A program made the position numbers and the translations under genes. Source: CALAEC01 sp050692915 (lineage in GTDB: Bacteria > Actinomycetota > UBA4738 > CALAEC01). From it: a stretch of 29,941 nucleotides of DNA. Below, in pieces: positions 29,796 to 29,941 of the stretch (positions are counted from its first letter, which is position 1; every line of letters starts with the position of its first letter). Below the pieces are notes generated by a model. It was not told the DNA's origin. It saw only the letters and a list, made by a program, of their open reading frames with translations, and ran no database searches. The stretch covers positions 1 through 29,941 of the forward strand of contig JBOGVU010000023.1 of assembly GCA_050692915.1 (NCBI GenBank). Direction: 5' to 3'.

Positions 29796-29941
29796 TGGGA
29801 CGGCTGGACGGCAAGGTGGCGCTGATCACGGGGGCGGCCGGAGGGATGGGACTGGCCGCCTCGAAGCTGTTCGTCGAGGAGGGCGCCCGCGTAGTGATGA
29901 CGGACGTGGCCGAGGACGCCGGCCGGGCCGCCGCCGGGGAG
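29795..29941 (+). CDS. Short-chain dehydrogenase/reductase, 3'-truncated by the window
   Basis: The first 49 codons of an SDR gene run off the right edge. The start GTG shares its G with the preceding TAG (TAGTG). The classic N-terminus is present: MGRLDGKVALITGAAGGMGL, with the TGxxxGxG nucleotide motif, then a second strand ending VVMTDV, whose Asp suggests NAD preference. The active-site Tyr-Lys lies beyond the window. Coupled to the hydroxyacid dehydrogenase, it probably extends the catabolic operon further right. Function beyond family is unknown. Confidence 0.88.
   Translation, partial: MGRLDGKVALITGAAGGMGLAASKLFVEEGARVVMTDVAEDAGRAAAGE

Overview
The window is about 30 kb of very GC-rich DNA (roughly 70% by eye), densely packed, with many ATGA/GTGA stop-start overlaps. 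Many genes start only 6-9 bases after a TANNNT-like -10 box and have no Shine-Dalgarno sequence. That leaderless style, the gene families (LLM flavoprotein, DUF4349 lipoprotein, cupredoxin plus multi-TM pair, stand-alone PGI beside NAD-type gnd and zwf) and the base composition point to a deep-branching actinobacterium, possibly an uncultured one. This is inference; no rRNA or tRNA gene is present. I see no insertion sequence, integrase, CRISPR array or phage gene. No gap between genes reaches 300 bases.

Layout. (1) 1-83: 21-bp tandem repeats cut by the window edge. (2) 84-2439 (minus): an EamA/DMT exporter and an amidase, divergent from an Lrp/AsnC regulator (2538-3032, plus) that is preceded by a short leader ORF and a perfect palindrome. 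(3) 3055-7887: LLM flavin oxidoreductase, DUF4349 lipoprotein, two-CBS protein, a 66-aa hypothetical, then a plus-strand trio: membrane-anchored cupredoxin-like protein, polytopic membrane protein (FedA/FedB-like, with an apparent 1-nt frameshift near 6865), and a small zinc-ribbon membrane protein. (4) 7856-12073 (minus): upper pentose-phosphate block pgi, Rieske ferredoxin, gnd, zwf, divergent from a CDP-alcohol phosphatidyltransferase (12130-12789).

(5) 12793-22232 (minus) and 22295-29941 (plus): two divergent catabolic gene sets flanking an IclR regulator. The plus arm reads IclR, DmdA-like tetrahydrofolate-dependent demethylase, divergent MetF, an FAD dehydrogenase-GcvT fusion of the dimethylglycine/sarcosine dehydrogenase type, class I/II aminotransferase, D-2-hydroxyacid dehydrogenase (hydroxypyruvate/glyoxylate reductase type), and the start of an SDR gene running off the right edge. 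The minus arm reads nucleotidyltransferase-fold protein, metallophosphoesterase, APC permease, iron-containing alcohol dehydrogenase, aldehyde dehydrogenase, HAD hydrolase, second aldehyde dehydrogenase, and a DAO-type FAD oxidoreductase.

Reading the arms together: a permease brings in an amine or methylated amine; alcohol and aldehyde dehydrogenases oxidise a side chain; FAD enzymes and GcvT-fold proteins remove methyl groups onto tetrahydrofolate; the MetF homologue returns 5-methyl-THF to methylene-THF; the aminotransferase and hydroxyacid dehydrogenase process the amino-acid or keto-acid product. The substrate is not readable from sequence. A choline/betaine-like or other N-methylated compound is the leading guess. 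This DmdA-like/MetF/DMGDH-like cassette and its divergent partner operon are the best candidate here for an undescribed pathway.
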